A DNA stretch of 13,077 nt, taken from the NCBI GenBank assembly GCA_900618425.1, contig UZAN01041038.1, positions 49,771-62,847 on the forward strand, read 5' to 3'. Under the pieces are notes generated by a model that was not told the DNA's origin, did no database searches, and was given only the letters and a program-made list of their open reading frames with translations. This stretch comes from Echinostoma caproni. Its lineage: Eukaryota; Platyhelminthes; Trematoda; Plagiorchiida; Echinostomatidae. The translations under genes and the position numbers were made by a program. Below are positions 1 to 7,907 of the stretch, piece by piece (positions within the stretch are counted from its first letter, which is position 1; each line of letters begins with the position of its first letter).

Positions 1-224
1 CTGCTGTTTTCGATGTGACTCCGTAGGTCCTGCTTCACCTCAGCGCGCGGGAGGATGGTTTCTAGCTCTGCCACCATTCTTCGAACTGCTTTCCTCTTGC
101 TAGGTCGAACAGGTGACGGGTATACATAGATTGACGTGCTCACTACGGCAAGCTCGGTAAAACCTACTTTGGCGATTCTAATGGCACACCAGGCCGTAAG
201 GACTGCGATCAAGTTAGTGAAGTG
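1..224 (-). CDS. Partial coding exon at the left edge, product not recognised
   Basis: The minus strand is open from a TAG just upstream of base 224 to the window edge, about 74 codons. A good 3' splice site lies directly before it: a pyrimidine-rich stretch ending in ctgttactcgtag, with the exon starting at 224. A second usable AG puts the start at 177. The peptide has a hydrophobic first half (around LIAVLTAWCAIRIAKVG and ELAVVST) and then a basic segment SPVRPSKRKAVRRMVAELET. If the 177 start is used, that start is phase-compatible with the donor of the exon at 2840-3906 (two bases left over). The 224 start is not, because the join gives an early stop. No family was recognised. It is either a downstream exon of that minus gene or part of another gene lying to the left. 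Confidence 0.45.
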
Positions 225-890
225 CTACGAGTAACAGATAAAATGTGGATAAATCAAATACGGATGTTGGTAATTTAGTGGTCGAGCAATAATTGGCCGT
301 TGCCCAGCCAATGCAACACTTCGAGTTTCGCAAACAGAAAACACTTTTGCACAAAATCAACCTGCCCTGACCGTATCATGCGAGGCGATCAGTCATTTAG
401 ATTGCAACTCGGCATTACGTCACAATTAGACTACGCAATCGACCGGATTTGTCAAATGCTTTCAATGTCTCTCTTCACTCATGGTGTCTCGCAATGATCA
501 CTTTCATATTATATATCACAATAGCTTATTTGCTAGTGCATTATAGACTTATATTAATATAAAAGCTTGAGAGGGGATAATTCTTTGCTTCTGTTTGGTT
601 TCCAGATAAAACAATATATTTTTAATGCATTCAATTGAGATGAATTCCAATTTCTATTTTCCTACCAGGATCGCCATCAAATATGATGCTAGCATTCTGT
701 ATCCCGGCTGAATTATTGATCATAATCAGATATTCTTCATGAAAGAGATGTTTGTCACAGAAAAGTAGACAGGTTCCTCAACTACTGCTCCACATTGGGC
801 ACAAGACTGATTCCGTGACTTATTTTACGGGCCGTATACTCTGCACGGGAAATTCAAACCAAAGGAATACGTGGGAATATGCTTTTAACT
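225..890. other. Non-coding stretch, no gene supported
   Basis: Only short chance frames are seen. The longest (about 300-497, plus) has no convincing splice context. One acceptor-like site near 669 (ttttcctaccag) is followed by only 14 open codons. It is most easily read as intronic or intergenic sequence. Confidence 0.5.
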
Positions 891-1098
891 GGGTGGGTGT
901 GCTCAAGCGGTCAAGGTCATCAAATTGTTGACCGCACCGTTCCGGGTTAGAACCGCTACACCGCCACCTGTCTCTCCTATTCTTGTATTTTCTCGGGGCA
1001 GCCTTTTTATAGATGCGGCCTTCTTCCTGAATTGTGACTGTGCATTGTTATATACAGTGAATAAAAATGGAAGTAAAAAGACATTTACATTTACATTT
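891..1098 (+). mobile_element. tRNA-headed SINE-like repeat
   Basis: The head looks like a decayed class II (Leu/Ser-like) tRNA. A box A-like TGTGCTCAAGCGG lies at 898-910 and a box B-like GGTTAGAACC at 945-954 (consensus GGTTCGANNCC, with one change at the C). GGTGT at 896-900 can pair with ACACC at 958-962 as an acceptor-stem remnant. About 120 nt of unrelated body follow, then a tail of three perfect ACATTT units at 1081-1098. A pol III head, a body and a short simple-repeat tail is the usual SINE layout. No target-site duplication was found and no second copy is present in the window, so family status is inferred. Confidence 0.5.
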
Positions 1099-1604
1099 AA
1101 AGCCCTAACGACTTAGGTTATGAAGTAGGAATGTGTAAGTAACACAATCGGACAGTACTAATGGTGTACTATACCTTTTGTTCCACACTTCTCTCTGAAA
1201 ATCTAATTGTTATTGACTGAATAATTCGCATTTTCATTTCCACGCCTCAATTCTCATTGTTCATTTTTATTTTTCTGTCAAAATTTCATACATTTTTTCA
1301 AATATTGCTTTAAATATTGCTTTTTACAGAATCTCGTTGGTCATATTCACCGAATAGAACGTAGTACACACACGTTCGTTCAACAAGAGGTTTGCTCACT
1401 CATTAATCATATGAACAGCCAAATTAAATATGTAAATTGACTAGAACTGACTATCCTCCCTAAAACATATTCATGCACAATCTGCACTAGTTGATATGGT
1501 CAACCATTCACTGGACCCCAGTTCCGCTTTCATTATTGATGGCAAGTTAAACGCGGACTGAAACTATGGTACTGGTTGATGCACACCGTGTTTCTAATTT
1601 ACAG
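1099..1604. other. Non-coding stretch with a 12-bp tandem duplication
   Basis: AT-rich sequence with no supported exon. It holds a perfect tandem copy of aaatattgcttt at 1300-1311 and 1312-1323, directly followed by an acceptor-like tttttacag. A possible 31-nt exon after that acceptor was not accepted. Confidence 0.5.
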
Positions 1605-2649
1605 AGCGGAAAATATTTTCTAAATCAGAATTATATTATGAAACCAACACGAAGACATATATCGGTATGAATTCGAATCGAGTTTCGCGGCTGCTTTAAA
1701 GAAAGATCTCGAGTCACGATTCCATGAACTCAGTCAGCCAAAACTTTGTCAAATCGACCAAGTAGACATCAGTCATACATTGTGGGAGCACGTTTATCTA
1801 TCAGTCAAACAGTATCTGGGATATGAACTTCCTTGTTTGTGTAAGAAACTCAATTATGCTGATTATTTGTTTAACTCTGCAAGCGACTGGAGTTATTTAA
1901 GCAGAAAATTCTTCCCAAAGGGACGCGTCTTATTCCTAGTTGCTGCACGCTTTTGTTTCTGTGCTTTCAGAAGATGTGAGTTCAATGCGCTGTTTCAAGG
2001 AATCCACTAGAGAAAGGGCGCAGGTTCGACGGGAAAGGGGGTCAAAACAAGGGCAATATATGCACCGTGGTGGTGAAGTTACAGCGTCTAGTAAAAAAAT
2101 TGACCCGATCCACTTTGTGCACGCATGTTTGATCATGCGTGAATTGAAGGCAAAACAACAAACAGGAACCACCAAATTTGCTTGCAATTTCTTCGGTATG
2201 TGGAATGGAGAAATTCTGAGAGTTGATTCGTTTATGAAAAATAACCTGTTTACCACACCATCAGATATCGTGCGAAAAACCCTGTTTCAGTGCGATAGAC
2301 TGTAGTTATACTGCTTTAACTAGATACGTTCTGCCTCAATGAACGGTTTTATTTAGCAGGGGCTGTTTTAGCATACTTATGACGGACAACTAAATGCTGC
2401 TCACACGCAACTGGTTTCGTGGGTTCACTCCTAACCAACCGTGTATAGTCGCTAATAATCCATCTTAAATTGCTAACCTTTGTACTTCTAATACGAATTT
2501 CGTTCTATCTGTATTTACATATCAAAAGCTCGTTTACAGAATGTATAGACCAAGTTGCAGATCGCACCAAAAACACTACGGGTAAAACAAACCAGGATAA
2601 GCAAATGATCAATGAGCAGATGATTAGACTGCGCCATTTTATGTGCACG
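1605..2649 (+). CDS. Four-exon gene fragment, product not recognised
   Basis: Proposed exons are 1605-1664, 1702-1840, 1974-2195 and 2540-2649. Acceptors: tttctaatttacag before 1605, ctgctttaaag before 1702, a long pyrimidine tract ending tttcagaag before 1974, and ctcgtttacag before 2540. Donors: TCG|GTATGA, TGT|GTAAGA, TCG|GTATGT and ACG|GTATAA. Intron phases agree throughout (0, 1, 1, then 0 at the last donor). The third exon works only if the second AG of a CAGAAG pair is used, because the first AG would create TAA at the junction. Segments read as normal protein, for example KDLESRFHELSQPKLCQIDQ and IHFVHACLIMRELKAKQQTG. Introns are 37, 133 and 344 nt. A further phase-0 exon may start at 2766 (MQTGKHFNLVKLHK). 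No domain was recognised and no start or stop codon is in view. The 37-nt intron could instead be exon, because that frame is also open from about 1639. Confidence 0.42.
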
Positions 2650-2839
2650 GTATAAGGAAATCAGTTACCAATCGAATTTCATAAAACCATAGAAACAAAA
2701 ATCAGGCCAAATGTAGGCAAATGTTTCATTTGAGTTAGCTTGAAGTTGATGACAGTTGTTACCAGATGCAAACGGGGAAGCATTTTAATCTTGTCAAACT
2801 ACACAAAAGGTTCACTGTTTTCGAAGCACAAAGACTCAC

Positions 2840-3906
2840 CCTCCTGATTTGTCATACTTCTGTTGTCGTTGTGTTCGTTTGTGCTCGGAAACCAGGGCAC
2901 TTTTTGGTTTCGGTTCCGTCACTCGCTCATCCTGTGCTGAAGCAGAATCGGCACTAAGTCGTTTTGCACGTCGATCAGGATCAAACAAACTCGGTCTTTC
3001 ATCAGATTTCATAGATGCAGTGCTATCGGAAGGGGATCCGGTGTCATGACCACTAGAGTCCAAAGCCACAGCCTGTCGCAGTGCAGGCTTTACAACCTGC
3101 ACAGGCATTGATCTAGAGAGGTAACAATGCGGATCAGTGGAAACGGCTCTTTGTCGGGAGACAAATGTCTGGCCGGTTTGACTGAGCTGTGTTCGTGTTG
3201 TCATCTCGGACTTGTCTAACAGGTCACTGTAAACTTCCACTCCACGTGTCCCAGTCTTCTGTGACATACAGATATTTGCACCACGCGTTTTATGTCCCTC
3301 ATTCATGGGGTACGATATGGGAACCTCACTTTCTAATTCCTCACGCAATCGACGTGCAAAGTTTAAGTGAATGGTATCATCAGGTTCGGAGGAGCGAAAA
3401 GAGCCTAATTTTCCCTCGTCAACCGCCTTTCTTGCGATTAGTAGTCTTTCGGCAAATGCGGTCCGAGGTACACTGGGAGTTTGAGACTCGGAGCGGACCG
3501 GTGGTTGACATTTCAATGCATAGGCTTCCTCAAGTCGAGTTGGTACCATCTGCTCTATCAGATCAACTGATCGGCGGCGTTGCGTTCCCATCTTTGTCAA
3601 TCGTGTCTGATGATTTGCGAATTCTGAGCGGGAACCCTTACCGGATCCATCATTCAGCACGTCGCTTGTTTCCATGCTGTCCGCTGTGCTTCGTTGCAGT
3701 GTGGACGGAGTGGAATTGTATCGGTAAGGATTTTCTACTGCTGTGGGAGGAAAGCTCTCGTTGCACAGAGATTGCATAATCAGCTGGGTTTTCAATGGGG
3801 ATGGAGGTTTGATTGGAGTCAAATTGGTTGTCTCGGGAGCCGAGTGGATTACCGGGCCAATGGGCGACAATTTGCGTGGCACATTGGTAGATGTGAGAGT
3901 AACAGG
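2840..3906 (-). CDS. Large internal exon of a Ser/Thr/Arg-rich, probably disordered protein
   Basis: One open frame of 355 codons plus two bases. The acceptor is tttattttatttccag directly before 3906 and the donor is AGG|GTGAGT after 2840, both close to consensus, so this is an internal exon and not a whole gene. It starts in phase 0 (PVTLTSTNVPRKLS) and ends in phase 2; the in-frame TGA just past the donor is intronic. The product is rich in Ser, Thr, Pro, Arg and acidic residues. It has short likely helices near residues 150-165 (FAERLLIARKAVDEGKLG) and 180-195 (FARRLREELESEVP), and a basophilic-kinase-type site RRRSVD near residue 110. No catalytic motif, zinc ligand set, signal peptide or membrane segment is visible. 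This composition suits a scaffold or signalling protein, but that is inference. The gene was not recognised. Confidence 0.82.
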
Positions 3907-4459
3907 CTGGAAATAAAATAAAACAACACCGTTTCAAATAAGTTGTTAAATTTCGTACACATCTCCGAAATTTGGGGCATAATATACCAGATCAATCTTG
4001 AGATAAACTGGTCAATACGGTTTCATTGGATGAAGACTGATAGTTAATCTCTCGAAAAAATGTGGATTAAAATTGAAGTTCGCTAGGATCATCCATGTGA
4101 ATTCAAATACTAAAGGGTCTGCACGAAAGTGATGGTGATCTCCTTCGTAAAAAAAAATGTGCTGAACCACTGCGATGAGCCCTAACAATGAAAAAACAGG
4201 TGGTTTCTGCATTTTGTCAGTAATTATACTAATACATTGTATAATGCATATTGATGCTGCGACCGACCAAATACAACAATCAGCAGCCAAATGTTCAGTG
4301 TATTTACTGGATTAGTGCTTTTAGAGTTCCAAATATTGATCTGTATCTTCTGCTTTTTCAAGCCCAATTAACAACTGTAAATCAGTATGATCAGCTTAGT
4401 TCAGTCATATGAAAATAAATGTAGTTTTTACTTCACAATAGAAGGGTTACACATGTTAC
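3907..4459 (-). other. Probable intron of the minus-strand gene
   Basis: AT-rich and without a supported exon. It is bounded on the minus strand by the donor-like CGT|GTAACA at 4459 and the strong acceptor at 3907. The open frame at about 4012-4290 (minus) has no splice support and looks like chance. Confidence 0.4.
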
Positions 4460-4657
4460 ACGAGGGATTGAATTAACAGGAAACCATTGTGCCACAGTGG
4501 CATGGCAATCACTGGTCAAAATGCTCATGGCTTCGCTTGTGAAGTCACGTGAAGTCACTAATTTCCGCAACGCTAAAAACACAAGCGTAGATAGTGGATT
4601 TTGTTCCAAAAGGACATTGCAAACCTGACCCATCGTTATACTCAACGACCGTTTCAT
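4460..4657 (-). CDS. Candidate upstream exon of the minus-strand gene
   Basis: An open minus-strand frame reads as plausible protein (VLLEQNPLSTLVFLALRKLV, then DFTSEAMSILTSDCHATVAQ). It meets CGT|GTAACA exactly at a codon boundary, which fits the phase-0 start of the exon at 3906. The 5' limit is uncertain: no good pyrimidine-tract acceptor is seen, and a second minus frame beginning ATGAGTACC near 4672 (MSTNNDETVVEYNDGSG) is also open. It contains a perfect 10-bp tandem repeat gtgaagtcac on the plus strand at 4539-4558. It is not recognised. Phase fit and composition are the only support. Confidence 0.35.
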
Positions 4658-4692
4658 CGTTGTTGGTACTCATCAGCAATATATAATTTCAG

Positions 4693-4812
4693 TGCTCTTA
4701 TATGAACGCAAAGCATGAGCAGTCGAACTGGTAGTAAATTACAACCAAGTGCACGGCCAATTCAGCTCGAAGGGATTGACATTTCTAAAGCTCATTTGAG
4801 GCGACAGACTTG
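4693..4812 (+). CDS. Candidate first coding exon, ATG at 4715
   Basis: An AG acceptor (atatataatttcag) ends at 4692. The ATG at 4715 has A at -3 and follows an in-frame TGA, so the reading frame begins here. The peptide starts MSSRTGSKLQPSARPIQLEG and continues IDISKAHLRRQTW, which looks like normal N-terminal protein. The 3' limit is a guess (TTG|GTGCAC at 4812); beyond it the frame runs into the TG repeat and becomes Cys/Val-rich. The short distance from acceptor to ATG (22 nt) would suit either a 5'UTR intron or spliced-leader trans-splicing, which is known in trematodes. No function can be given. Confidence 0.33.
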
Positions 4813-4826
4813 GTGCACATGCACAT

Positions 4827-4844
4827 TGTGTGTGTGTGTGTGTG
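4827..4844 (+). repeat. (TG)9 microsatellite
   Basis: Nine uninterrupted TG units on the plus strand, preceded by gcacat. The run lies just past the candidate exon at 4693-4812 and could vary in length between individuals. Confidence 0.95.
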
Positions 4845-5084
4845 GACGGAGAAAGTCGGTTCGATCATATGGGAGTTCTTCAATCTTTCAATCGGTTTGT
4901 GGAATGACTGTCAAGTTCAGAAAACGTAGACATACTGATGATCCATCCAACACATGTAACAAACATCTGCAAAATGAACCCGTTTTTCTTAGCGCGTTTC
5001 GAGTTTTGCCTCCGGGATAACATTTAAATGTTACATTATCGTAAATTACAATAGACGCATTACATTTGACGTCGTCCAATTTAA

Positions 5085-5639
5085 CTAACCGGTCTACTTT
5101 CTAAAGCTATGTGCACTTTTACGAAAACAGATACTCTGAAGGACGAACTTGAACTAGTGAGGAGAACCTTACTAGAAAATGGCTATCCTGAGAAGTTTAT
5201 CGACTGTAACTGGACTGAACAGAATAAGCCAACAAAGCTGCCAAAAGCGGAGAAGATGCTTTTTATAAAACTTTCGTTCAAAGGTGATGCCGCCACTGAG
5301 AGGGTTAGTAGAGTTTTATCCTCCGCAGTAAAATCTACATTTAATGCCGCACAGCTAAGATGTGTGTTCTCTACGCCACCAAACATCCGATGCTATAACA
5401 AAGATAAGTTGCCTATGCTGACCTCATCTATGATTGTCTACCAATTCAAGTGCATCTGTGGTGCGACTTACGTAGGTCGAACGACAAGGCAGTTATCTCA
5501 ACGGATCAAATAACACATTCCACGCTGGCTTACATATGGTGGGAGTGGAACTGTGTCCAGCTCGATCGTTGCTCATCTGGCAGAGACGGGTCATTGTTCA
5601 AATAGTTGTTTGGCAGATTTGAAGTTTGAATGTCGATTG
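5085..5639 (+). pseudogene. Penelope-like GIY-YIG endonuclease domain, broken
   Basis: GIY-YIG nucleases of Penelope-like elements nick DNA to prime reverse transcription. Visible here are VYQFKCICGATYVGRTTRQL, holding the two core tyrosine/glycine positions (ATY ... YVG) and the downstream Arg, plus the CxC pair (CIC). After the stop come HLAETGH (H-x5-H) and nearby Cys residues. CxC plus the two His form the zinc-type motif typical of this family. A TAA at 5511-5513 lies in the middle of the domain, directly after QRIK, where the family continues, and the frame resumes at once with HIPRWLTYGGSG. The ATG at 5109 is internal and not a real start, because similarity extends upstream to 5085 (LTGLLSKAM). 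A further stop follows at 5637. Confidence 0.8.
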
Positions 5640-5651
5640 TGAAACGTTCAG

Positions 5652-5733
5652 TAGCCTCGGTGGGATTCGAACCCACGCATGGACACCGCCTACGCTTTGT
5701 ACGCGCATGCTCTACCAGCGGAGCTACGAGGCC
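5652..5733 (-). tRNA. tRNA-like gene of uncertain identity (ACA in the loop)
   Basis: Read on the minus strand, a cloverleaf can be drawn. A 7-bp acceptor stem joins GGCCTCG to CGAGGCT (one G-U), followed by discriminator A. The D-stem is GCTC/GAGC with loop CGCTGGTA. The anticodon stem is TGCGC/GCGTA with loop GTACAAA, and the T-arm is a perfect GTGGG-TTCGAAT-CCCAC. Box B GGTTCGAATCC is intact; box A (TAGCTCCGCTGG) lacks the usual A. The anticodon would be ACA (Cys codon UGU), which is abnormal, and the 14-nt variable region GGCGGTGTCCATGC is too long for tRNA-Cys and does not form a good extra arm. It is therefore more likely a tRNA-derived repeat or pseudogene than a working tRNA. It sits inside the Penelope-like remnant, on the opposite strand. 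Confidence 0.5.
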
Positions 5734-5970
5734 AAACCGATAGCACTGATCTTTTCACATTCGAATTTACTTGGTTAACACTTGGTTGACATGCGCTCAG
5801 CATAATCTATCGAGTCTCACCACAACCCTCAAGAGCAATACGTTTTCGTACGTCAGCGACCGCAGAGGCGATTAGCATCCGACTCATGAAGCCTGAGCTG
5901 TGCGCACAACGCAAAACTGATTCACGCTCTCAAACTCCCCTGGCCAAGGGAAGAGAAAATTGCTCGTTCA

Positions 5971-6394
5971 TACGACCATGACGTAACACCATGACGTAAT
6001 CACTTTGGTTATGTGGTCGAAACNCGAAACTGCGCACAACAAATTTAGAGATCTCTTGGGCTCATTGCCGAACACATGAGTCATTCACCTTTATGTTTCG
6101 TTTTTGTTTTTGTTTTGTTTGACCTTATCGAACTTGTTTCATATAAATGTGATTGTAATGGCTTGAAAAGGAATTCACCGAAAACATATGTTCGCCCACA
6201 TTGTGTGCTCGAAAACAGATATGTTTCAAATATTTTCATGACTGGTTAAAGGTAGATTGCCGAATTAAATATCCCAAGTGATGCAGTATACCTTTTTGCT
6301 TTCGGCAAACAGAAAGAGTCTATTAGTTTTTCAGGCTGAATTGACTGAATTGTTTATGAAGGTGATCTGCCAGAATAACCACTTGAAACTGCAG
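5971..6394. other. Non-coding stretch after the retroelement
   Basis: It contains the 12-bp accatgacgtaa repeat (5975-5999), one ambiguous base n at 6024, and a T-rich gttttt-type stretch at 6095-6120 that may be the end of the retroelement's 3' untranslated region. No exon is supported before 6395. Confidence 0.5.
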
Positions 6395-6844
6395 TATTTG
6401 AGCTCAAGAAGAATGAATTCCCCAGCCCCATTGCATGCGTTTCCGGGTTACATTACGACGAGAGACTTCCGACAGACCTCACTGTCTCTCCTTCATCATT
6501 TGGTACTTGGAAGTTGGAACAAACTGTTCTGCAATATTGGAACAGAACCGCTTCCGGAAAAATAGGTGCAGTTGTTTTTATCCATTATTCATTTCATTGA
6601 TCTTTTTTTCCTGGGATAATTTACTCCCTGCAACATCTTTCTTATGAACTGCAACTAAGTCCATCGGATGAAACCCGTCAATTCTAGTATTCTGCGTAGC
6701 CCCACATTGAAACGTACTGAATCCTGTATACCCGGATCGGGTTTTATTGGGACGCCTATAGACCGTGTTTCTGGTACGACAATTCTACTCGTGATCTGCC
6801 GGCAGCAAACACATTGCGAGATATCAGATTACTCTTTGAATCGG
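6395..6844 (+). CDS. Three exons of a plus-strand gene, product not recognised
   Basis: Proposed exons are 6395-6565, 6660-6773 and 6806-6844. All junctions are phase 1, so the frames join cleanly. Exon 1 reads FELKKNEFPSPIACVSGLHY, then DERLPTDLTVSPSSFGTWKL and EQTVLQYWNRTASGKI; the acceptor is aaactgcag and the donor ATAG|GTGCAG (weak). Exon 2 reads HRMKPVNSSILRSPTLKRTE, then SCIPGSGFIGTPIDRVS, with acceptor aactgcaactaag and donor CTG|GTACGA. Exon 3 reads ANTLRDIRLLFESG; its acceptor gatctgccggcag closes a 32-nt intron and the donor is G|GTTGAG (weak). The introns are 94 nt, rich in pyrimidine, and 32 nt. The Ser/Pro/Arg-rich second exon looks disordered. Likely followed by the exons at 7282 and 7908. 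No domain was recognised and the 5' part is missing or lies further left. Confidence 0.42.
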
Positions 6845-6980
6845 GTTGAGACCCATAGGTGTAGAAATCCTTTTCCTGCATTCTGCTTACACGGACTAAC
6901 ACGTAAAATAACAGTAAGTTGTACATCAAAATGTGTGGTAAAAGGAATGATTTCGCGGTTTCACAGTTTTTCACTCCTAG

Positions 6981-7098
6981 TACCACCATGGCTGCTATTT
7001 GCCATTCCACTTGTCCAACTCCCTCCCCTTCACATGTACCAGCTTCCAACTCGTCCTCCGCTTGTGATGAAACGCGTGGCAGATATCATACAACATAG
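6981..7098 (+). CDS. Weak candidate exon after a strong acceptor
   Basis: The acceptor cagtttttcactcctag ending at 6980 is close to ideal, but the exon is unclear. One frame gives TTMAAICHSTCPTPSPSHVP followed by a Ser-rich run to a TAG near 7098. The frame that fits the phase-1 donor at 6844 gives VPPWLLFAIPLVQLPPLH, with a possible GT at 7036. No good donor is present for either. It could be a terminal exon, an internal exon or an unused acceptor. Confidence 0.22.
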
Positions 7099-7281
7099 TT
7101 TACGAAAATAGTCCTAACAGCATCAACAAATTGAGTGCAATAGAGAAACGGGAGTGGGGTGGATAAAGTTTAGCTGGAAAAGAGCAAACCTGAGACTGAA
7201 ATGAATCGGATGACAGAGTAGGTGTCATGATTTGTTCGTGCTTTCAAAAATTTAATTTCCGGACTAACGGTTTCCGTTCAG

Positions 7282-7386
7282 AGGCGGAGTTTACCAAATG
7301 CGAAAGGGGCTTCACATTACTCGTCTGTTTTCTATCGAAACAATCTTCACGTGCTTGGAAATCGATCTTTTCAAACCATTCAAGTG
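7282..7386 (+). CDS. Candidate internal exon, product not recognised
   Basis: A strong acceptor (acggtttccgttcag) ends at 7281 and AGTG|GTATTA follows 7386. All three forward frames are open, so splice phase must decide. The frame GGVYQMRKGLHITRLFSIET, IFTCLEIDLFKPFK starts and ends in phase 2 and joins correctly to the exon at 7908, whose first base completes a codon. An alternative phase-0 frame reads RRSLPNAKGASHYSSVFYRN and also looks protein-like. It lies between the exons at 6806-6844 and 7908-8106. Confidence 0.35.
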
Positions 7387-7907
7387 GTATTATGATAAAT
7401 TTGAATAGAAAATAAATGGTTATGAATCTCGTACTGTGATAGCCAAGTATCAATTGATTACCTCACCTAAAGTATCTTAGTAATCTGATAATAGTGTTAT
7501 GCTTCTACTATCAAGTTTAAGTCGATTATGGGCTGTGTGATATGTCACTTGCGATCGTGGAATGGAATGGGAGCGGTTGGGTGCAGACCAGCCAAAACTG
7601 TCTTCTTTACTTTGACGGTAGTGTATCCAACAGAACGGGATTGGAAGCCATTCGTTTTATTCCTCCTGTAATGCTAACTTTGTTTCACAGAAATGCACTG
7701 CTGATTTGCGGCATTTACTTGGGATGAAAAATGCCGCATTATCGTGCGATGAATTTATAGAATTTCTGTCAGTCATGCGTTCAAACACACGTACATTCGC
7801 GCATCTACACCATATACACATATAGTTATGCGCACACACAGACCCGCTTACACAAGTGTAGGCTGACATACTCAATAACCGTGCTGACTTCGGCTTCCTG
7901 TGACCAG
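7387..7907 (+). other. Probable intron
   Basis: No supported exon. It contains a CA-rich stretch (about 7785-7855, with cacacg and acacaca motifs) and ends in the acceptor ggcttcctgtgaccag before 7908. Confidence 0.45.

Larger units (their letters stand above)
5085..5970 (+). mobile_element. Decayed 3' part of a Penelope-like retroelement
   Basis: The segment matches the known order of endonuclease-bearing Penelope-like elements after the reverse transcriptase. First is the RT-to-endonuclease linker (ELELVRRTLLENGYPEKFID), then a GIY-YIG nuclease domain, then the conserved tail (IIYRV near 5802-5816, and IRLMKPELCAQRK near 5880-5915). The reverse transcriptase itself is absent, so the copy is 5'-truncated, which is common for these elements. 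The frame has stops at 5067, 5082, 5511 and 5637. An extra A in the run at about 5914-5918 shifts the frame before the final LKLPWP-like residues. A tRNA-like gene interrupts the element between the nuclease and tail parts. A 12-bp near-tandem repeat accatgacgtaa occurs at 5975-5986 and 5988-5999 just past the coding tail. The element is not mobile. Confidence 0.8.

Noticed and set aside
1944..2007. Minus-strand terminal exon after a long pyrimidine tract ending ctctag, phase-compatible with the donor at 2840
   Set aside because: The tract is the antisense of a purine-rich Arg/Glu/Lys coding stretch in the plus-strand exon 1974-2195, so the pyrimidine run is probably a by-product; both cannot easily be exons.
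1936..2256. Minus-strand open frame of 106 codons
   Set aside because: Reads as the shadow of the plus-strand exon at 1974-2195, with no start or splice context of its own.
3189..3779. Plus-strand open frame of 196 codons
   Set aside because: Lies entirely antisense to the well-supported minus exon 2840-3906 and has an unnatural Arg/Ser/Leu/His-rich composition.
4012..4290. Minus-strand open frame with a hydrophobic start
   Set aside because: No acceptor, donor or conserved motif; AT-rich low-quality peptide within a likely intron.
5183..5386. Minus-strand open frame
   Set aside because: Antisense shadow of the Penelope-like frame.
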